Below, piece after piece: positions 44,692 to 56,538 of a stretch of 64,000 bases of DNA (positions are counted from its first letter, which is position 1; each line of letters opens with the position of its first letter). The stretch is from Austropuccinia psidii (Eukaryota; Basidiomycota; Pucciniomycetes; Pucciniales; Sphaerophragmiaceae): the NCBI GenBank assembly GCA_023105745.1, contig JALGQZ010000019.1, forward strand, positions 4,092,001 to 4,156,000, read 5' to 3'. The notes below the pieces were generated by a model. That model had not been told where the DNA came from and did no database searches. It worked only from the letters and a program-made list of their open reading frames with translations. Position numbers and translations under genes: made by a program.

Positions 44692-45123
44692 TTGGTCCTA
44701 GTTTCAACTCTAAATTTCAATAATATAAAAGGCCCAAAGAAATTGAAGGATTCCTGTGCAGGACCATTTATGATAAAAGCACTACATGGACCTAATTCTG
44801 CAAAATTGGAGCTCACAGGTGAACTAATGAACGAACACCCAGCTTTACGTGTAAGTCTGATAAAACCTTACATCTCAAGTGAAAAGGAATTATTTCCACT
44901 AAGAAATAAACACCCACTTGAAATACCCCCTTTAGAAGAAGGAGAAGAAAAGAAAATTGTGAGAGTCCTTAAAGAAAGAAGGACAAGAAACCAAAAAGGA
45001 ATGGAATACCTTGTAAGGTATAGAAACCCAACTCAAGAAGATGAATGGCTACTTGAAAAGGATATAAGAAATTCTGATAAACTATTAAGAAGGTTAAGAC
45101 ATGAAAGAAAGCCTAAGGAATAG
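44692..45123 (+). pseudogene. Element C: integrase C-terminus and chromodomain
   Basis: 143 open codons in one frame. GPKKLKDSCAGPFMIKALHG is the GPY/F-type block. VLKERRTRNQKGMEYLVRY begins the chromodomain, with DEWLLEKDI and LLRRLRHERK. The aromatic positions of the domain are kept (Tyr in EYLVRY, Trp in DEWL). The frame ends with a normal stop just before the non-coding tail and polypurine tract, so this is the true C-terminus of the family. Confidence 0.85.
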
Positions 45124-45231
45124 CAAAAATTAAGCATTATCGAGCCTCAAGACTAACAAAGTCTATTGGAGAAGTAGGACAGCGGATGATACCCTAATTA
45201 ACTATATCAGATTGTTGTAAAATCTCTTTTG

Positions 45232-45245
45232 GTGGTAGGGAGGCC
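45232..45245 (+). other. Polypurine tract of element C
   Basis: GGTGGTAGGGAGGC immediately before TGTGAG of the right LTR; the counterpart in element A is at 516-534. Confidence 0.75.
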
Positions 45246-47180
45246 TGTGAGCGTTTGAGATATGACCACATATCCAGAAAGGTAAAAAGAAAAATTCTAT
45301 AATAATTATACTTATAATAATTATCTTAAAACTAGTGAAAATACTATAACTAAGTACAAAATCTGAATTAACTCAGAATCTAATGGGTAGCAATTTGAAA
45401 TGAGTTACACCAATAGATTCCTCATGGTAAAATACACATATGTCATTTTTATGGGATATCTGAAAAGTCAATAATTACTGAAGAATAAGTAATAATACCC
45501 TAAAAAAGACATAAAATCTTATTTAAATCAGACTCCAATGGAACAACATGTGAAATAAATTGTACCATTGTATTTTCCATAGAGTCCTACACATAAAACA
45601 ATTATATGACAGTTTCCTAAAGTCACTACTAAAGGAATTAAGCTGAATATATGCACTTTTTTGGTCAATGCATATATTCATGGTTTTTAGTTAAGATCTC
45701 TTAAAATATACAAGATAGAGAGTTAAAGCAAAAGGTAATTCACCACGTAATTACTTTAAGAACACAGATAGCAACTTTATCTTACAAGCTATAAACAAGG
45801 TTATAACTTGTTAGGGTTTATTGAACAAAATCACTGGAGGTGTTGACCACTTTTTTGTGAAAGTGGTCCAAAATTAAAAAAAAGTAGATATTAAGACTTT
45901 ACTAGCTCATACGTGAATAATGATATAACTTTTATCATAATATTCAAGCTATAAACCATTGAAATCAAGGTTTGAAGTTTAGTATATTTAATTTCAACAG
46001 AAAAGATGAGTTACAAGAAAAATCATCAAAAATAGAGTTTTTATTATGTAATTAATCTCTCTTGAAAGTTTGATAAGGGAAATCCAAGCCATCAGAATTC
46101 ACTCCCAGAATAGCTGTTGCCTGTATAACTTAAAATTTATCAATGATCAAAATTAAGGCTTAAAATGGATCATTTATGATCACTCACTGTAAACTTATTT
46201 CAAGTTTGACAGTTACAAAAGTGATACAACTGGTGAATACTATTAGATTATGATTTATACTAATAAAATACACGAATTTTAGGCTTTTTCCAAGCCTATG
46301 ATGTCATCAACCTTAGAGTTATAGTGATAACTATAAATAATGGTGTATTAATTAGATAAGATAGTTTGATCATGACGTAATCATCACTAAACATTAAAAT
46401 ACTGATCATTTGCAGTGAATAGCATCAGTAAACATCTACTAGAAGCCTTCTGGACTCTTGAAGGGAGGTATCTACTATAAATAGAGCTCTTTTTACTCTA
46501 TTTTCTCCTCAGACACATCAAAGCAATGAAAAAATTAAATCAAAAGGTAAAATCTTTTATTCTTTATATAGAAATCTCTTATATTATCAAAGACCAAGAG
46601 TTATCTTTATTATGATCATTATTTTTGACGTGATTACTTCAATTGTACTATTGTTTTGTTATAAATATCTTAAAACTCTCATTTCCACGTAAAATAAAGT
46701 AGATTTGGTTTTTCATTTTTATTTTCATTTTTAAATACAATTTAAATATTTTGTATTTACATTGATAGGCATAAATGCTTCCAAAAAATTATATTAAGCA
46801 TCAAAAGTAGGTTATTTTCTCTTATGATAATAATTTCTCTCTATTATTACTATTAATAATTCTTTAATTAATATAAATAGTATTTATATTAACAAATACC
46901 TTCAATATTAGTAATATTTTAGTTATTGATTGTTTTTTATGGATTAAAATCAACTTTTTACACCTTTATTATTTTTTTGTAACAATAATAAAGAGCTTTT
47001 AAATATATTTATTTATGATATTTTCTTAGTAATATAATTATTCTTACACCATAGTTATAATAATTCTTTATTATTATTATTATTACTATTATCTAATTAA
47101 TTTTATTTATAAGGATATTCAGAGTACAATAAGTAAAATCTTATTAATTTTTACTTATTGTTTCATGGTGAAACCTTACA
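45246..47180 (+). repeat. 3' LTR of element C
   Basis: 1935 bp direct repeat of 36712-38623, with a short internal duplication of TAATAATTAT near 45300 not seen in the left copy. TATAAATA at 46476-46483 marks the conserved promoter block. Confidence 0.93.
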
Positions 47181-47185
47181 ATTCT

Positions 47186-47467
47186 AGATATCAGTAATCT
47201 TCAGAATAGGGGATGACAATGGTGCAAATACAATTGTAGAAAGTTCTTTTATTGGAGTTGAAATCCATTTGGTAAATAAGGTATCCGATATATAGGTTAG
47301 AAAATAAAAACAACCATAAATCAAGTAAGCTTTTAAAGCCATCCAAATCAAGTAATATAATAAGACAGATGCACATTGAGGCCAAAGGTTTGGATTGAAA
47401 CTTGATTGATTGACAAATTCTTATGTCTTCCATTGATATCAAGGTCTGAATGCTTTTGGGTGGATGA
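47186..47467. other. Non-LTR DNA right of element C
   Basis: Short AT-rich stretch between the target duplication of C and repeat R copy 2. The 191-codon minus-strand frame at 47191-47766 runs across it and across the repeat, and its second half is not kept in repeat copy 1, so I do not call a gene. Confidence 0.4.
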
Positions 47468-47857
47468 CAAAATGATTGATAACTGTGGTTAGGGTTACAT
47501 ATTGAGTTGGAGTGGCTTGAAAAGAAACACTCCTGGAGAAGAAGTAGAAAAGCTTCTTGTGAGTGTTTGAGATGGGAAAGAATGAGTTGTGGGAAGCAGG
47601 CCAGAAACAATGAAGGAAGGGCCAACATTGGAAAGAGAAGCAGAATTGGCCAATTTAGAATGGCTGATTTACCCAGAAAGAGATGCAAGCTGGGGATGAA
47701 AGCAAGATCCAGCAGAGGGGAGGTGGGCTGGAGGGCACGGTGTGGTGTGTGCTGTGCGATGTGCATACAAAAAAAAAGCCCACACAGAGCCTAACTGCTA
47801 TCTGTAATACTGTTTGAAATAACTGATATACCATATGGGAAAATAGCTAACCTTTTC
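47468..47857 (-). repeat. Repeat R, copy 2
   Basis: Reverse complement of 16470-16862, about 90% alike by eye. The homology stops near TATCAATC in both. The core near 47791-47852 starts CTAACTGCTATCTG and ends near AAATAGCTAAC. It faces copy 3 head to head. Confidence 0.75.
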
Positions 47858-47892
47858 AGTGACTAGTGTAGATATCTCGACAACTGAAAATG

Positions 47893-48430
47893 TTAACTTT
47901 TTTCCCATACAGTATATCAGTTACATTTCATGGTATAACAGATAGCAGTTAGAGTATCCCTGCCAGAGTTTTTAAATAGTGAGATTTCACATTTTAACCC
48001 CTCCCACATCCAAAATCCAGCCCCATCAGTATTTATAAAGGCAATTTTCATTTAGCTCCATAGCTAAAAAAGGACCCTGGCTTTCCAGATACAGCAACCC
48101 TCTAGTTTACACAAAATGCATCAATGTATGTGAAACTTGTGTTTTGAACATCCAAACCATCACTAAACCACCCCTACTGAATTAGAAAAAAAACTTGTTA
48201 TGTGAAAGTGACAATTTACTCCCCCAGATACTTAGGCTTAAAAATGCCTCAGCTTTTCAAGTAGGTATTCCACAGCTGAAGGGGGTATCTTGTCTTTGAG
48301 CTCCCCAGATTAAAGCAATGCTAGTGGAGATTCTCTTAAATTCTGAATGGGAATTGTCTTTGCACATGCATATAACACACCACTCAGTGCCCTTCAGTCA
48401 ACCTTTGAGCATCTCAAGTAAGCATAAGAA
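47893..48430 (+). repeat. Repeat R, copy 3, interrupted
   Basis: 47893-47955 reads as the inverse of the core in copy 2 (ending GATAGCAGTTAG). The next part of the repeat (GCACATGC, CCACTCAGTGCCCTTCAG, CTCAAGTA) reappears only at 48360-48430, so about 400 bp of other sequence lie inside. Copies 2 and 3 form an inverted pair with about 35 bp between them. Confidence 0.55.
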
Positions 48431-49482
48431 AGATTTTACACTGTACCTCCACTTGAGCTAAACTGTAACTCCTCCTGATTATTACAACAAGCCTAACAAA
48501 ACTTGTCTGTGTTTTAAAATGAAAAGAAAGTAAAGTATTAGATATAAAGTTAATAAATAAAAGATGATAAAATTAGTAAGAGTTGTTCTCATGGGAATAG
48601 ATCCTATCATAAGCAAAAGTAAATATATATATATGATCCCAGATCAACAAAACATTATTACTTCAAAGACAATTGATCAAATCCTATAGAATACTTGACT
48701 CAAAAACACCAAAAGGGCCAACCTGGAAAATCAGGTATTATACTGTTAAACAAGATACATTTGAGTTAGGTAATATTACCTGATCTCAAACATGAAAAAT
48801 ATAATATTTTACTCTATATAACCACTTTGAAATTAAAAAAAACATTAAATGTCTTGTTTTTTATCTTTTAACTCATCATCAGAAATTGGCTATACCTTTA
48901 CCTTTAAGTTAAATCAGAATATAGAATTAATTATTTAATCCATTTGCCTCACATTTGAAAAACCTGTAAATAATTGCATATTTCATTTTGACTTATGAAA
49001 TTTAAGTGTTTGTCATTCAGTTAATTTACACAGGTTAGCAGGTAATGAAAAGATTGGGAAGCTTGAAAAATTGAAGAAAAGTTTTTTAATGATATTATTA
49101 AAGGACAGAATTTTGAATAAATTATAACCAAAAACCCCCTCATTAGCTGATTATTGGTACAAAAGATATCATTCAGAATGGAAATATGTAAGACAAAAAT
49201 CCAAAATCAAATTCAGCTAGCTGAGCCTATAGCCATTATTTTTGTGAGCCACTTGAAGTGTATTTGGGATTCAGTTTGTCTCCTTCTTAAAAGCTCAAAC
49301 AATTGCAACAAGTGATATAATGTCAAAAAGGTTTTTTTCTTCTTGAGGATTAGAATTCTTTATTGAAGTTTAATTGTAGATCACGGAAATGAATTCAAAA
49401 ATAAACTTTGGATAAAGATATTTAATCAATGTGTTCAAATTAAAGTTTCAAAAATTCAAACTTTCAATACTTTACAGTTTCT
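48431..49482. other. AT-rich DNA, no gene seen
   Basis: Short AT runs, including an AT microsatellite at about 48625-48637. No reading frame with protein-like composition and no similarity to the LTR families of this window. Confidence 0.45.
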
Positions 49483-49760
49483 TTATGAAATTTCAAGTGG
49501 TCTGAGAAATCCAGGGATCTTCCTATGCTTGGTTAGACTTTCCAACTTCTGCATTGGAAAAAAGCTAGGAGTGCCTAAAGCATTTTCGCAAACTTGTTGG
49601 GGCATAATGAGTAAGCCTGGCTCTCTAGAGCTTGTAGAGAACACTTTGGAAAATTTAGACCTGGTGGAAGGAATAGCTTCTTTGAAATTGGTTAAGAACA
49701 CTTGTTCTACTGTGACACCAATTTCTTTGCATAGGGAACCTTTTTTTTTGTGCTTTTTTC
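49483..49760 (-). pseudogene. Possible protein remnant, unknown family
   Basis: A minus-strand frame of about 90 codons (49483 to about 49755) with balanced composition: EIGVTVEQVFLTNFKEAI, LIMPQQVCENALGTPSFF, ending IPGFLRPLEIS. The surrounding DNA has no partner exons that I can join. I do not recognise it; it could be chance. Confidence 0.25.
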
Positions 49761-49980
49761 CTGGTTCAATCTGAGAGAAAGTTGATTTTTGTTGAAATTG
49801 AATATATTAATTTAAAGCTGGTATTCAGCTCCAAAACAAGATGTTAAACAAGCCAGGTTGATGACCTTTTGAAAAGACTTTAATTATTTTTGTGTATCTC
49901 CTAAAAAAGCTTTAGCAAAGTCAAAATGTTAATTCAAAGCTATCAACTAGAAAGAATCAGAAGGAAGTTAAAAGAGCTAG

Positions 49981-50850
49981 AAAGCTGGGTTGGTGCAGAT
50001 TCCTCGAGTTAAAAAAATTGAAAATAGATAGGAGTTAAATCTTCCAAGATATTAGTCTGAAGAAGCCAAGAAAATGAATGCGTAATTGACAGACAAAATA
50101 GCATTGTATTGGTTTATTATGAAGAAGCTACTAAAGATGGCAACTGACATCAAAAAGTACAAAATTCCCAGGCCAGTATGTCCCAGAATGATGACTGAGA
50201 CGACAGAAAATAATTTCATTACAAAGCTTTGAGAAACAAGAGTTCAGAAATTAACCATAAGAAGCTCTCACCCAGTCTCAAACAATAGCAGCATGATTTG
50301 TTTAATGATTTTGCAAGGACATGAGTCTGATCAGTGACAAAAGATTACCTGTTGTAAGGAGAAACTTTGATAGCATAATGCGACCACTGTAAAGCTCAGA
50401 TAATTATCAAAAAGGAATTTTCAATTGTTTTCATTTGAGGTCAACTTGGCATAGCATTCCAAAAACCTACCCAAATTGAGAAGTGATAACGTCAAGGATC
50501 TGTAGATTATCAAATTCTTTGACTGCATAGTGAATGACAATGCATTCAAACAAGCTTTAAGTCGCATAAAACTGTTGAATGGGGCCAAGCCCAAAGAGCT
50601 TTGTTAGTATTTCAATAGAAAACTTAAGATTTGAGTGAGAGTGAGAGGGCACCATTTCTGACCTTATATGAAGAATAGAAACGGTCATGATTCCCCAGAC
50701 CAACAGTCAAGTCCATTTTTTTCATTTGGGAATAGATACAATACTCGTACACCCACCATCATTAATCACCACTCCACTAAGCCACGCGCTAAGATCCTTT
50801 TCAGTCCTATGAACAAAACGGCGTGTAAATTGAAGAGACAGACCAAATGA
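49981..50850 (+). pseudogene. Decayed plus-strand reading frame in the second CpG-retaining island
   Basis: One plus-strand frame keeps protein-like composition over about 290 codons but holds more than ten stops. The best part is 50485-50850: FFDCIVNDNAFKQALSRIKL, YFNRKLKI, then 61 open codons with NRNGHDSPDQQSSPFFSFG and a basic C-terminus ending KLKRQTK. No family recognised. It may be the ruin of a host gene or of an unknown element. Confidence 0.25.
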
Positions 50851-51289
50851 GACGCTGTTTTGATGTGAGCAACATACAAAAAACCTGGAAAAAGTTGATT
50901 TTTGGAAGCCCTGAGGTTGTGTGTACCATCATGAGTATGGTTTAGATGAAATGGGGCTGACGTCTTTTCAGGATTCCTAATCGAATACTCCAACCAGTGT
51001 AAAGGGTCTTCAGCAAATATAACTTTCTAGATTGCATGAAACATACACGAGCGCCGTTGGATAAATACGATAATCCAGTGAAGATTTCCGATAGGAAACC
51101 AAAGCTCCTTGTTTGAAATCGACAAGAACAGAACAGACTGCGGTGCACTGTACCATGCTGTTGTACAGTACAGTAGTCAGCATTACCCACTTTTCTAGCA
51201 ATATGAATTTCTCATACCATGATAAAATAATGACAAATTTCAACAAAGTATTTACAAATTAATATTAATCAGTACTTGAGAAGTTTAGG
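50851..51289. other. CpG-retaining DNA with overlapping short frames
   Basis: CpG-bearing words such as CACGAGCGCC, GACGTC and TGCGGTGC set this stretch apart from its surroundings. Minus-strand frames at 50942-51190 and 51010-51246 overlap each other and neither shows a recognisable domain or clean splice joints. Confidence 0.3.
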
Positions 51290-51440
51290 AGTGGACTGAA
51301 GGGCACTGTGTGTAGGTGTGGTGTGCATGCGCAAAAGAAAGCCCGCGAAGAACCTAACTGCTATCTGTTATAACGTGCAACATAACTGATATACCGCACG
51401 GGAAAACAGTTAGAATTTGCAGTGTTACCACCTTTAACAT
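51290..51440 (-). repeat. Repeat R, copy 4 (short, CpG-rich)
   Basis: Matches the first about 140 bp of repeat R in inverted orientation. The 60-bp core (51354-51413) has perfect 7-bp inverted ends CTAACTG/CAGTTAG and keeps CpGs (TAACGTGC, ACCGCACGGG) that are TpG or CpA in copies 1 and 2. Confidence 0.65.
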
Positions 51441-54400
51441 TCACCACAAAGCAATTTGTAAAAGACATTCTTTCTTAACACTCTCCACTCTTCCTTTTTT
51501 TTCCATTAACCACTATTTCTTCACTCTCAAATACTCTCTATCACTCTCCTATTTCTTTCAATGCATACTCCCTAGTCCAGCTTTCTCTAAAACTCCCCCC
51601 AAACACCTTTCATTTTTGATGAACCCCCTTTGAGACCCTCCGGGCTACCTTATCTCCCCAGAGATCGATAAGAGAAGCTCTGAATTCCTCAACAAGTCTT
51701 ATTCTAAACCACATATCCTCAAACTCTAATTGCAAGAAGTAACTGACCTATAGAAGAGATATGCTAGCCCAGCTCTGCTTACAGAAGTCGCCACATTACT
51801 CAGCAATCTGTGAAGCAATAAATACAAACAAAGAAGAATGAAAGATACTGGAATTCCTGATAAACACCCTTATAAAAGGAAGTAATTCGATTTCATAAAA
51901 AAAATAAAAAACTACTACTCAGATAAACAACCCCACCGAACATTGACGCCTGTCCTTTTCAGAAACATTAGCCAGGAAGAGCATCACAAAAAATCCCAAA
52001 ATTTGACTAACTTGAGTAATCCATTAGACCCAAACATATTTAAGAAGTATGAAATAGTAATCTGAAAAGAATTTAGATTCCCAAAATTACCAAAAAAACA
52101 TTCAAAATTAGAAATAAGATTATTATTCACTATGACAAAGAGGAAGACCCTGGGGGGAAGGTTCTGCAGGTCAAACATGGTCTCAACCTGAGAAATAGAT
52201 GACTTCAACATGAACCCCAAAATGGATTTGTTTGTGAAAGTCCATTTTTGGATCTCTTTGTGCATATATTAAGATTAGTCAATAGACACTGAATCTGTTT
52301 GGAAGAGCTAAGAGTCCTGTTTTTATGAAGCAAAAGTCATGTAGACTAATGGGAAGGACTTCTTAGAACCAAGACCTTTTGACAGAGGGGTGGGGGATAT
52401 ATAGAAGATTAATTTAGATCTTAGATTTTCTAACATGACAATATTTATGAGAAGATCTCATCTTCATGACTTTGAAATTCAATTTATTTCAAAATAAAAG
52501 ATTATTCAATAAGATCCTCTTTAGCTACCACAGTGATATTGTACAAAGAAACTATTGATCCTCATCAAGCTCCAAAAATGAGATTCAATTTCCAAAGTAT
52601 TAATTATTAAATAACATTTACTTTTCTTTACTGATGAAAATTCTGAATCCTAGACTATAGAGGCAGAAAAATATTTGATGGGAATGTAAATTGGTGTTTT
52701 GAAAATTACTCAGTGATTATAAAAAAAACTAACAATATATTTTTATCCCTTATTATTAAAGAAATGGTAAGATAAATAGAACATATATTTGGTTTCCTTC
52801 AATCTCAAACATTTATATTCTGGCAGTAAATGAAAGATAATTTGGTAGAAATATTATTCAGAGGATTGGGAAATGAGAAATATCTAGAAGTGGTGAGTCT
52901 AAATTATTTTATCAATTTTAATTTTTCTTTGATCCTTCCACTTATAAAAGGTATCATCTTAGAGAAACTGTTCAATATATATTTCTTCATAAATGTTTCT
53001 TCAAGAGAATTCTCAAAAAAATTGTACAGAGGATATACAAAACTCTTCCTAGCTAAAATTCTTTTTATTTCTTAAGAAGCTCTTCGGATACTACATACCC
53101 CCTTTGAAATCTGATCAAAATTGTATTTTAAACAACATTTGAGCATATTTTTATGAAAATAAATCTGTTGCATGTTAATTCAGAGGAAATATTTATTGGG
53201 TATTTTTCTTAATTTAAATTATATCTTTGGGATAAGCTCAAAATTATTTCAAAATATTGATTTCCCAAACTAAAATATCTTTTCCATTTGACATGGGATG
53301 GAATTAGAGCTCTAGGTGACTCATTAATTCTTCTCAGCTGCAGTAAAGAGAAAGTTTCAGCTTGCAGTATCCTTAATCAGTTTAGTTTCACCTGAACCAG
53401 TTCCTGAGTAATCTTAATTAAGAAAGATGTGTTCTGGGAAGAAAGTCGAATTTTATTTGTTTAAATACTTTCTTCTCAAAGATGATCAAGCATAAAAACA
53501 ATTATCACATATTTGATTTCCCTACCTAAGGATGTTAGCTCTAGAAAATTTAGAAAGAATGAATTTAAATCCTTACTCCTACAATCATTATACTAAAATA
53601 ATGGAAGATTCTAAATATATTCAAAAATTAATAAATTCAAAATACTTAATAGAGCTCTACTATTGGAAAATGCTCCTTAATATAGACTCAGAAATATCAA
53701 TGTCTCAAAAATAGAAATTGGGAATTTTTTGAATAGGAATATACCAATCGTATTCAATTTTTCCAAATTAAAAGTTTGGTATTTCAATTTCAACGATAAA
53801 AATAGCATATTCAAAAGTAATTTGTTGGGAAAATATCTTCATTATTTCACTAAGTAATAAATTTTGGAATGGTGTGGCATTGAATAAATCTTTCATAATC
53901 TTAATTTGACCCATTTTGTAAAAAAAACTCCTTTTCAAGAATATTCCATTTCCAGAATCTTGAAGTCTACTAGTCTCAAAAAATAGAGCTGTTAATTTCT
54001 GAAAAATTGTCATTTTATTAGCTTGATAGCAGATTCTAGCTTTGAGATTGTGTGGCTAAATATTGAGTATTAAAGAACTAAACAAGATAAGAAAACACAT
54101 TTTTTCATAAATATCATTTTGATGCATCTCACAACAGAAAATATATTATTTGTTAAACAAGATTTTTTTGCAGAGTACTATTTTGAAATGCATTGAGAGG
54201 TCATCTTTCCCCATTAAATGCCTTGTAAGCTGGCCAAATTAGAATTCTTATTAAAAAATTGGAATTTATTAAGATATTTACCAAACCTTTAGCACACTAC
54301 CAGAGATTTATCTAAATTTAGAATATCTCTGATAATTATTGGAGATACGTTTGAAATATATATAAATCTTCATTTATTTGATTTGGAGCATTTCATATTC

Positions 54401-54611
54401 TATATTCCTCTACTGAAAGATGAATACACAAAAATGCCCCATTGAAATTATTTCTTGATTCTGTCTATGTCACAAAGAATCAAAAATGGAACCAAGCTTC
54501 TTAAAAACCTTTTTTGTGCTCTATTTTTAATTTTTGAAGTGAATATAATGTATCCTGATTGATTTTTATTCTTTTAAAATGATCCAAATTGAAATAATTT
54601 TCCACTTTTTG
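51441..54611. other. AT-rich DNA without supported genes
   Basis: Begins with a pyrimidine-rich stretch (about 51480-51610) and then AT-rich sequence. Short frames (51984-52265, 52830-53075, 53532-53714, 53768-54013) are Ile/Phe/Lys/Asn-rich translations of AT-rich DNA with no domain. No LTR ends seen before 54612. Confidence 0.45.
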
Positions 54612-56048
54612 TGTCAGGCTGAGTCTATTATGAAGGTGTAATAAGGCTATTTACAACCTTAACTATGACTGTGACATGGTAAAATTAATTAAAGATGGTT
54701 GGATTATAGATAATGAAAGTTTTAAAATGGAGTAATAAGGGCTTTAATATTATAAAATAGTGGTGTTGAGCACTTTTGAAAGCTGTTGGTGCACTCTTAC
54801 CAGTTGGGTTACTATAATAAGAGCTACACTACTAAAATATAAAGTATAACCTGATTATTTTCCAAGAGCATCACTGATTTTGACAGTTTTACTATGTAGG
54901 AATTCAAGAGCAGGATGAGGAAAACCGTTTCTGGTGGAGAAAAGGCCCCTTTTTATCCTAAACTGGGGTGAAAAAGTCTTCTAGACCTTTCCACATAAAG
55001 GAAGTGAAGATTTTTCACTTCCAAGGACTGGCTTGTGGTTGTTGCAAGGCCTGTATAGCCTTCATTGGGCTCAGATGTGGTTTTGAAACCATATACGGGC
55101 AGTTTTCACCAATACAGGGTGTAATGTTTCATCTGGGGACCACATAGCCCTCTTCTGATGTGTATTACGTGTAGAATGCTTTAAAGAACCTGTAAAGAAT
55201 CCCTGTATTGGCCAAAATATGAGATATTGAAGTATAAACAAGCTTGTTTGTCTGTTTGACACCTCATAATCATATTTATTGCGCATTATCCCACAGTAAG
55301 GCTGTATTGGTCTAACTGTGGGATTTTGACCTTAAAACTGCCATAACTTTGTCATTTTTTGATATATCAAGCTCAAAGTTGGTTCATTGTGTAGCCCTGG
55401 ATGTGTTTAAAAAATTCTTTCTCATTTGGTACGGCTATCATTAAATATGGAAAAGTTATTCCATGTACAAGAATCTTTGTACATATGTATGATTTGCTTA
55501 AAATCTGTATGGAGCTTGTTTGCCCCATAACTTTTGCTCTAGAGAAGATATGGGGAAATGGATTGCACCATCAGATAGCCCTGACTTTAGTCTCCCCAAA
55601 AAGGCCCCACTTTGTGTATCTCACACTAAAAATGTAAGATTTATATGGGATGTGAATATTTTATTCCCCCTTATTTGACCTTATTTTGGCCTTAACTCCT
55701 GTAGTTCTTTTGCTAGCTCAATTTTGCTAGTACCATTGGATAGACCTGACTTGGAGCTTCAATTGTAATACCTATTTGAGGGGGTTAAGTATCTTCCTCT
55801 TCATTTAAGATGAGAGGTGAAAAATACGGTTTATGCTCAGCAACAACTTTGAGCAGGAATACCTTTGTTATGCTTTGTCCTATGATTTTGGGACTTGTTT
55901 ATTTGGAAAGTGGTGGGTTTCCTATTTTTTTGATACCTTCTGAGGTGATTTGGCTGAGCTCCATGTTTTGGGGGTATCTTGGCTTTACCATTGATTTATG
56001 GTACTTGGCTGTCATACTTGTGCTCTGGTTTTGAGTCACAGGCTGGCA
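54612..56048 (-). repeat. 3' LTR of element D (1437 bp)
   Basis: On the minus strand TGCCAGCCTGTGACTC to CCTGACA; the same length and sequence, inverted, as the solo LTR at 30391-31826. The second base pair of the TGTCAG start is changed (TGCCAG). Frames within (55071-55286, 55401-55637, 55810-56034) are not conserved as proteins. Confidence 0.88.
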
Positions 56049-56066
56049 TACCCTCCCTCTAAAAAA
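56049..56066 (-). other. Polypurine tract of element D
   Basis: Minus-strand TTTTTTAGAGGGAGGGTA directly before the LTR start; similar to the tract of element B. Confidence 0.7.
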
Positions 56067-56068
56067 TG

Positions 56069-56538
56069 CTCATCATTTATGATACTTTTCATTCTCCTAG
56101 AGGCCCTGAATATCCTTAGATGAGTGTTCCCATCTGGTATGGCATATTCTTCCAACCATTTGTTTGTATCTGCTGTTTGGTTTTTAAATCTGACCAAGTA
56201 CTGTCTCTGGTCTTTAACATTCAGTCTAATATTCCTGGCCTTGATGATTTTCTTCACAGGGCCAGGGGAGTCTTCCACTTCCACTATTTCTGGTGGAGTG
56301 GGATTTTTCTTCCTGGAAGGGAACTTATTCTCCTCTATTTGGAAGTATGGCTTGACCAAGCCCACTGGGAATACTGGGTGTTTCCTGAAAAATTGACCTC
56401 CACTGCATTTTTCCCTGTCAGTTTAATGATAGTAAAAGGCCCTAAAAATGAGTATCTCATCTTTTTAGGTCCCTTAAGATGGTTGAAGCCGAGTGTGGAT
56501 ACTAACACGTGGTTCCCTTCTTTAGAGTCAGGTTCCAT
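56069..56538 (-). pseudogene. Element D: integrase C-terminus and chromodomain
   Basis: 56335-56538 contains GNHVLVSTLGFNHLKGPKKM and YSFLGPFTIIKLTG (GPY/F-type). In another frame, 56036-56365 carries VKKIIKARNIRLNVKDQR then QYLVRFKN and KWLEEYAIP, a chromodomain. One frameshift near 56350 separates them. The stop lies close to the polypurine tract. Role in the family: targeting and strand transfer. Confidence 0.78.

Larger units (their letters stand above)
36707..47185 (+). mobile_element. Complete Ty3/Gypsy element, family C, with target duplication ATTCT
   Basis: LTRs at 36712-38623 (1912 bp) and 45246-47180 (1935 bp), starting TGTGAGC and ending CCTTACA, are flanked by perfect ATTCT repeats at 36707-36711 and 47181-47185. 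The interior has a primer-binding site, a leader with a candidate intron, gag-pol in one frame (39354 to about 44447), two late frameshifts, a chromodomain and a polypurine tract. About ten in-frame stops and substitutions in the protease and RT active sites make it inactive. LTRs differ by roughly 10-15% by eye, so it is not recent. Confidence 0.95.

Noticed and set aside
47191..47766. 191-codon open frame on the minus strand
   Set aside because: It crosses repeat R copy 2 and unrelated flank; the matching part of copy 1 (16484-16705) does not keep the frame, and the translation is Leu/Phe/Ser-rich without a domain.
50942..51246. Second secreted-protein gene on the minus strand
   Set aside because: Two overlapping frames contain several Cys, but no signal-peptide start and no splice joints that keep frame could be found.
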